Source of the DNA: Lewinellaceae bacterium
GTDB lineage: Bacteria; Bacteroidota; Bacteroidia; Chitinophagales; Saprospiraceae
Assembly: GCA_020636355.1 (NCBI GenBank)
Contig: JACJYB010000011.1
Location: 1-64,000 of the forward strand
DNA length: 64,000 nt
Direction of reading: 5' to 3'
Within the stretch, counting starts at the first letter, position 1, and every line of letters starts with the position of its first letter. Position numbers and translations under genes: made by a program. Positions 60,117 to 64,000 of the stretch are shown here, in pieces. The notes under the pieces were generated by a model. That model saw only the letters and a program-made list of their open reading frames with translations, had not been told where the DNA came from and searched no databases.

Positions 60117-60150
60117 CAGAACCATCACTGGATCCGGTAAACTGGTTCTG
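60117..60150. repeat. 8-bp inverted repeat in divergent promoter region
   Basis: CAGAACCA (60117-60124) and TGGTTCTG (60143-60150) are perfect inverted copies 18 bp apart, centred between the symporter and nucleotidyltransferase genes. It may be a regulator-binding site. Confidence 0.4.
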
Positions 60151-60172
60151 ATCGAGCAAGCCAGCACAGTTC

Positions 60173-60193
60173 GGCTTTACTCCGGCTAAAGCC
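60173..60193. repeat. 7-bp inverted repeat near the nucleotidyltransferase promoter
   Basis: GGCTTTA (60173-60179) and TAAAGCC (60187-60193) are perfect inverted copies with a 7-bp centre. There is no T-run on either side, so it does not look like a terminator. It ends 27 bp before the -33-like TTTG. Confidence 0.4.
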
Positions 60194-60219
60194 AAATAAA
60201 TCAATAAATGTCGCCTCCC

Positions 60220-60251
60220 TTTGCCATTTTTAGGTTAAACTTGCGCCTTTG
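60220..60251 (+). promoter_or_regulatory. Probable promoter of the nucleotidyltransferase-kinase operon
   Basis: TTTG (60220-60223) lies 20 bp before CGCCTTTG (60244-60251), which keeps the TTTG half of the -7 consensus. The ATG is 18 bp further on. Confidence 0.35.
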
Positions 60252-60268
60252 TACATAATTCTAGTTGT

Positions 60269-61186
60269 ATGACTAAACCTACCTTGTTGATCCTGGCGGC
60301 AGGAAAAGGTAGCCGTTACGGAGGGCTAAAGCAAATGGATGCTTTTGGACCAAACGGAGAAACCATTATCGACTATTCCATTTACGATGCCATCGAAGCT
60401 GGTTTTGGAAAAATCGTATTTATCGTCAGGGAATCCTTTGTCGAAGAGTTTAAGGCTTTATTTGAACCGAAAGTAAATAACCAGGTTGAAACGGTTTACG
60501 TCTGCCAGGAATTGGACATCCTCCCGGATGGCTTTGAAGCCCCCAAAGACCGCACCAAGCCATGGGGCACCGCGCACGCTGTCTGGGTGGCTAAAGAGGT
60601 TATCCACGAACCGTTCGCAGTCATTAATGCTGACGATTATTACGGTCAGGAAGCCTTCCATACCATGGCAAAATTCCTTACAGAGGATGTCACCGACCAC
60701 CTGTACAGCTATGTGGCTTATTCATTGGTGAATACACTGAGTGAACACGGCACTGTAAACCGTGGTGTTTGTCATGTCGACCAGGAAGGATTTTTGACCT
60801 CTGTGGAGGAGATAATCAAAATCCGGCGTCAATCCGACGGGATCATCAGTTTTCCGGACCCGGCAGGAGGTTCCGACCGATTGCTTACTGAAGACACCCT
60901 GGTCTCCATGAATTTCTGGGGCTTTCATCCCTCCTACTTTGATCTCAGTGAAGTCATTTTAAAACAATTCTTAAGCCAACACGGCGAAGAGGAAAAGTCA
61001 GAATTTTATATTCCGACCGCAATATTTACCATGATGCGGACCGATGGAATTAAAGTACAATCCCTGTACAGTGAAGCCACCTGGTTCGGGGTAACTTATC
61101 CTGAAGACAAGCCAATGGTTCAGGCAAGATTAAACGAATTGATTACCAGCGGGGCATACCCTGACCAACTTTGGAGGGATGAGTGA
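60269..61186 (+). CDS. Sugar-phosphate nucleotidyltransferase
   Basis: The 305-residue protein begins MTKPTLLILAAGKGSRYGGLKQMD, the nucleotidyltransferase loop, with later AVINADDYYGQEAF (metal-binding Asp) and the signal region WGTAHAVWVAKEVI. This is the NTP_transferase fold that couples a sugar 1-phosphate to a nucleotide. It overlaps the downstream kinase gene by 8 bp, so the two products likely act in sequence: the kinase makes HexNAc 1-phosphate and this enzyme activates it. Both the nucleotide and the sugar are inferred from context only. Confidence 0.82.
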   Translation: MTKPTLLILAAGKGSRYGGLKQMDAFGPNGETIIDYSIYDAIEAGFGKIVFIVRESFVEEFKALFEPKVNNQVETVYVCQELDILPDGFEAPKDRTKPWGTAHAVWVAKEVIHEPFAVINADDYYGQEAFHTMAKFLTEDVTDHLYSYVAYSLVNTLSEHGTVNRGVCHVDQEGFLTSVEEIIKIRRQSDGIISFPDPAGGSDRLLTEDTLVSMNFWGFHPSYFDLSEVILKQFLSQHGEEEKSEFYIPTAIFTMMRTDGIKVQSLYSEATWFGVTYPEDKPMVQARLNELITSGAYPDQLWRDE

Positions 61187-62288
61187 ATCACGTTGGGATA
61201 AAGGATGGATCCTGGAGGAAATCGTATCGCAGTTTGACCTGGCACCTGCCCAATCCATTCAGATTGTTGGCTCCGGCCACATTAACGATTCTTATCAGGT
61301 TATAACGGATAAGGGCAATGTATTTCTCCAGCGCATCAACCACCTGGTCTTCCGCCCCGTCAAAGAGCTGATGAGGAATATGGAACAATTGCTGGAATTG
61401 ATGCACCGGTCTTCAGATAGCAATTACCCTCAGCTGATACGAACCAGGTCGGGGGAGAATATGGTTTACAATGAATCCACCGACAGTTATTGGCGAATGA
61501 CCACTTTCATCCCCGGAGTAAGTATGGCCAATACCACCGATTTGAACATTGCTCGAGAAGCCGGCAAAGCCATTGCAGTATTCCATCAAAAGACAAAACC
61601 GTTGGACCCGGCAAATTTTTACCCGGTGATCCCGGATTTTCATGACATGTTCTGGCGCTATGAGCAGTTTTACAACGCCTGTGCAGAAGATGTTGCTAAC
61701 CGGCTCATGGGTGTCCTCCCGCTCGTAGACTGGGTGGAATCGATGGAGGATGAGATGACCGCTTTACCCACCGAGGTTTTACAGCATCGGATCCCCATTC
61801 AGGTTGTGCACAACGATACCAAACTGGAAAACATCCTCTTTGATGAAAAGCAGGAAGTGATCTGTTTGATTGATCTCGACACGGTGATGCCCGGCACTAT
61901 TTTGTATGATATCGGAGATGCACTTCGGACTTTACCGGTCAATTTACCAGAGGACGCGGAAAATGTAGAAAACCTGGAAATATCCATGGCCATTACCCGC
62001 GCTTTTATTGAAGGGTATTTGACCATCCAGTACGACAAACTCAATGATTATGAACTCAAGTGGTTACCTTTTGCCGCTCCGTACATGACATTTATTATGG
62101 GTATTCGCTTTTTGACCGACTACCTGGCCGGTGACGTTTACTACAAGACCCAAAAAGACAAGCATAATCTTTTCCGTGCGCGAAATCAGTTCGCTTTGGT
62201 CAAGAAGTGGCTTGAACTTCAGCCTGAATTGAAAACATTCATTCAGGATCACGTGACTCAAAACGTCAAATCAACGCAACAAAGTTAG
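61179..62288 (+). CDS. N-acetylhexosamine 1-kinase-like (APH-fold) phosphotransferase
   Basis: The 369-residue kinase belongs to the aminoglycoside phosphotransferase/NahK family. SIQIVGSGHINDSYQV is the N-lobe glycine loop, QRINHLVFRPVKELMRNM follows, IQVVHNDTKLENILFD is the catalytic loop (HxDxxxxN) and CLIDLDTVMPGTILYDIGDALRT the metal site; the last block is highly typical of N-acetylhexosamine 1-kinases (NahK/MdsC). The family phosphorylates GlcNAc or GalNAc at C1 with ATP in the cytosol. Its ATG overlaps the nucleotidyltransferase stop by 8 bp, and its own 3' end overlaps the converging secreted-protein gene by 18 bp. Confidence 0.83.
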   Translation: MSESRWDKGWILEEIVSQFDLAPAQSIQIVGSGHINDSYQVITDKGNVFLQRINHLVFRPVKELMRNMEQLLELMHRSSDSNYPQLIRTRSGENMVYNESTDSYWRMTTFIPGVSMANTTDLNIAREAGKAIAVFHQKTKPLDPANFYPVIPDFHDMFWRYEQFYNACAEDVANRLMGVLPLVDWVESMEDEMTALPTEVLQHRIPIQVVHNDTKLENILFDEKQEVICLIDLDTVMPGTILYDIGDALRTLPVNLPEDAENVENLEISMAITRAFIEGYLTIQYDKLNDYELKWLPFAAPYMTFIMGIRFLTDYLAGDVYYKTQKDKHNLFRARNQFALVKKWLELQPELKTFIQDHVTQNVKSTQQS

Positions 62289-64000
62289 ATCGCCGGTAAA
62301 CTCCTTGTGCTGAAGGATCCCTTCTTCCTCATAGTCGACCACAATTCGGTAAATGTACGTACCGGGAGGAGCCGTTCTGCCATGAGTCTGACCGTCCCAT
62401 CCCGGCTCCATGGAATGTATATCCGCTACCATTGACCCCCACCGGTCAAGGACCTGCATGCGGAAACTCCGAACGACGATGCCGGGATCCGCATAAATCG
62501 TAAAATAATCGTTAATCCCATCTCCGTCGGGAGAAAAGAGATTCGGGATGTAAACTTCGGAACGACCACATACTTCAGTACGCACCAGGAATGTATCTGT
62601 AAGCAGGCAGGCACCAATTACATACCGCACCACAAACTTTCCGGCATCCGAGATTTCTTTGAACGCCCCGGATGTACCATCGCTCCACATGTAATCTGTA
62701 GCCGGAACATCTGCCACGGAAAGCTCCCATACAGCACCGTTACATAATACCGTATCCGGAATATGGTAAGGCAATTCATTACCCATAATAAGCACCTGCA
62801 CCGAATCGCGGTTCTTACAACCATTCAGATCTGCTTCTGCCCAATAAATACCAGATGCATCCACTTGACGGAAAACATCCGAACTGCCATCATCCCATAA
62901 CAAGGTGGTTCCGCTGGTTTGCACTGTTAATTCCAGGGGAATTGAATAGCACAGGGTTGTATCCCGACCCAGATCTATTTCCGGAAGCGGTTTTACCGTA
63001 ACAAGGATCGAATCCATGCTTTTGCAGCCTTCCAGTTCGGCAGACAAGACGATCTGGGTATCTTTCGTTGCAATAAGCGAATGGAATGCGGACAAACTTC
63101 CATTCTCCCATTGTAATATTGCCGGCAGCAGAGCGGAGGCATCGAAACTCCAAATTTCTCCCGGGCACATTAAAGTGTCTTTCGGCAAGGTGACTATGGG
63201 AATGCCTTTTTCTACAACCAAAAAAGTATCTGCGACCATACATCCGTCCATTTCAATAGATACCCAGACCATGCCGGGTGTATTTAAGGCATGAACCGGG
63301 CCGACGCCGCCGTCACTCCACCGGACCGTCGGAGACAAATTGCCCAGATCAATGATCTTAGCTTCACCTGCACAATAGGATATAGTGTCCGGCAGTTCAA
63401 GCATTCCGGTAGACAGGGTGACCTGTATCGTATCCGATGTAATACATCCATCCCTGGTCATGGATAGTGAATACACCCCACTGGTGGTAATGTGGATCGT
63501 AGGAGTTGTTTGACCATCGTTCCAGAGATAAACAGCATCCCGAAAATCCGGAGCATTAAGCGTGAAATCGTGACCACAAATTAACGTGTCATTGCCCAGA
63601 TGAATCTCCATGGAATCCGGATACCGGATCCTGAAGCTGTCGCGGTTGAAACACCCCTTATTTTGAACATCCACCCAATACCACCCGGGAGATTGGAAGG
63701 TAGCTTCGGGTCCCACTGAACCGTCGCTCCAGGTAAAACTGGCCGTTACCGCATCGATTTGGATAACAACACTATCGTTGGAGCATACGGTGAACAACGT
63801 ATCTACGATTGTTTGGGGTAAAATAATCTGCTCCAAATAAATGCTGTCGCGCTGTGTGCACCCCCCTGCTGAAACGGTAGCGCGATAAGTTCCGGCTGCC
63901 GATACCGATCGTATGGGATCCGTTGAACCATCACCCCAGGCATAGGATGCATCAGGATCAGAAACGGAAATATCCAATAAATAGGTACTTCCCTCACAGA
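62271..64000 (-). CDS. Repeat-containing secreted protein with gliding-motility-type (type B) sorting domain (5' end outside window)
   Basis: The frame is open from the stop at 62271 to the right edge (64000), so the start lies outside. The 576 or so visible residues hold seven copies of a roughly 75-residue repeat. Each contains a Cys, a 'W(S/D/N)DG' turn, an 'sG.Y/W' strand and a closing GC...D segment, for example VCSNDSV, WSDGSVGP and NKGCFNRDSF. The last 90 residues are a CHU_C/type B sorting domain (PNLFSPDGDGINDYFTIYAD, MQVLDRWGSMV, APPGTYIYRIVVDY). The protein should be carried by the type IX system to the surface; gliding or adhesion function is not shown. It converges with the kinase gene, overlapping by 18 bp. 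Confidence 0.87.
   Translation of the reverse strand, partial: CEGSTYLLDISVSDPDASYAWGDGSTDPIRSVSAAGTYRATVSAGGCTQRDSIYLEQIILPQTIVDTLFTVCSNDSVVIQIDAVTASFTWSDGSVGPEATFQSPGWYWVDVQNKGCFNRDSFRIRYPDSMEIHLGNDTLICGHDFTLNAPDFRDAVYLWNDGQTTPTIHITTSGVYSLSMTRDGCITSDTIQVTLSTGMLELPDTISYCAGEAKIIDLGNLSPTVRWSDGGVGPVHALNTPGMVWVSIEMDGCMVADTFLVVEKGIPIVTLPKDTLMCPGEIWSFDASALLPAILQWENGSLSAFHSLIATKDTQIVLSAELEGCKSMDSILVTVKPLPEIDLGRDTTLCYSIPLELTVQTSGTTLLWDDGSSDVFRQVDASGIYWAEADLNGCKNRDSVQVLIMGNELPYHIPDTVLCNGAVWELSVADVPATDYMWSDGTSGAFKEISDAGKFVVRYVIGACLLTDTFLVRTEVCGRSEVYIPNLFSPDGDGINDYFTIYADPGIVVRSFRMQVLDRWGSMVADIHSMEPGWDGQTHGRTAPPGTYIYRIVVDYEEEGILQHKEFTGDLTLLR

Noticed and set aside
1..64000. CRISPR arrays, insertion sequences, prophage or integrative-element ends
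   Set aside because: Looked for on both strands; no regularly spaced repeats, transposase, integrase or att-like duplication at the tRNA-Lys gene was found by eye.

Overview
The window reads as a chromosomal segment of a Bacteroidota bacterium, most likely of the Saprospiraceae/Saprospiria type. The evidence is type IX secretion C-terminal domains of both sorts (the 'PNPFNG' type A tail at 6458 and the gliding-motility 'PNLFSPDGDGIND' type B tail at 62271), very large secreted multi-repeat proteins, Bacteroidota-style promoters with a TAnnTTTG -7 element, a DUF2853 protein, a type B L31 and a DUF1800-DUF1501 pair. No IS element, phage, CRISPR array, integrase or rRNA was seen.

Layout. 1-1824: 5' part of a secreted BNR/VPS10-like beta-propeller protein running off the left edge. 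2000-6381: O-antigen ligase-like polymerase with TPRs, then a KtrB/KtrA-type potassium uptake pair. 6458-11980: a 1,840-residue secreted protein ending in dockerin-like, cohesin-like and type IX sorting modules. 12256-18483: central metabolism and repair (glpK, exonuclease III, DUF2853, manA-pgi, YraN). 18571-28133: L31, a GlmU-like nucleotidyltransferase with an overlapping methyltransferase, an acyl-CoA oxidase-like flavoprotein, FabG, NRDE protein and SDR, an MlaE/MlaF ABC pair, and a NadR-like ATPase. 28093-33637: an SMP-30 lipoprotein and a two-gene NAD-dependent formate dehydrogenase (NuoE-NuoF fusion plus NuoG/FdhF-type subunit). 33838-36407: a TPP riboswitch followed by a TonB-dependent receptor, a predicted thiamine uptake unit. 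36414-46728: housekeeping genes (cmk, queA, infC-rpmI-rplT, clpC, STAS protein, RNase Z, tRNA-Lys) with an orphan MacB/FtsX-type permease.

46751-62288 is the most coherent accessory region. An operon of two GH29 alpha-L-fucosidases and a GH20-type hexosaminidase (minus strand) stands back to back with a DUF1800-DUF1501 operon (plus strand). Next come a sodium:solute symporter and, divergent from it, a nucleotidyltransferase overlapping an N-acetylhexosamine-kinase-like gene. Together they suggest extracytoplasmic trimming of fucosylated, HexNAc-containing glycans, sodium-driven uptake, and C1 phosphorylation plus nucleotide activation of the sugar. There is no SusC/SusD pair in view. 62271-64000 is the 3' part of a secreted protein with seven Cys-containing repeats and a type B sorting domain, running off the right edge.

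Points of special interest are this fucose/HexNAc locus without SusCD, the TPP riboswitch and its receptor, infC with no possible AUG start, a nested inverted-repeat region with a minus-strand terminator near 27.3-27.5 kb that may encode a structured RNA, and the combination of cohesin-like and dockerin-like modules in one type IX-secreted chain.
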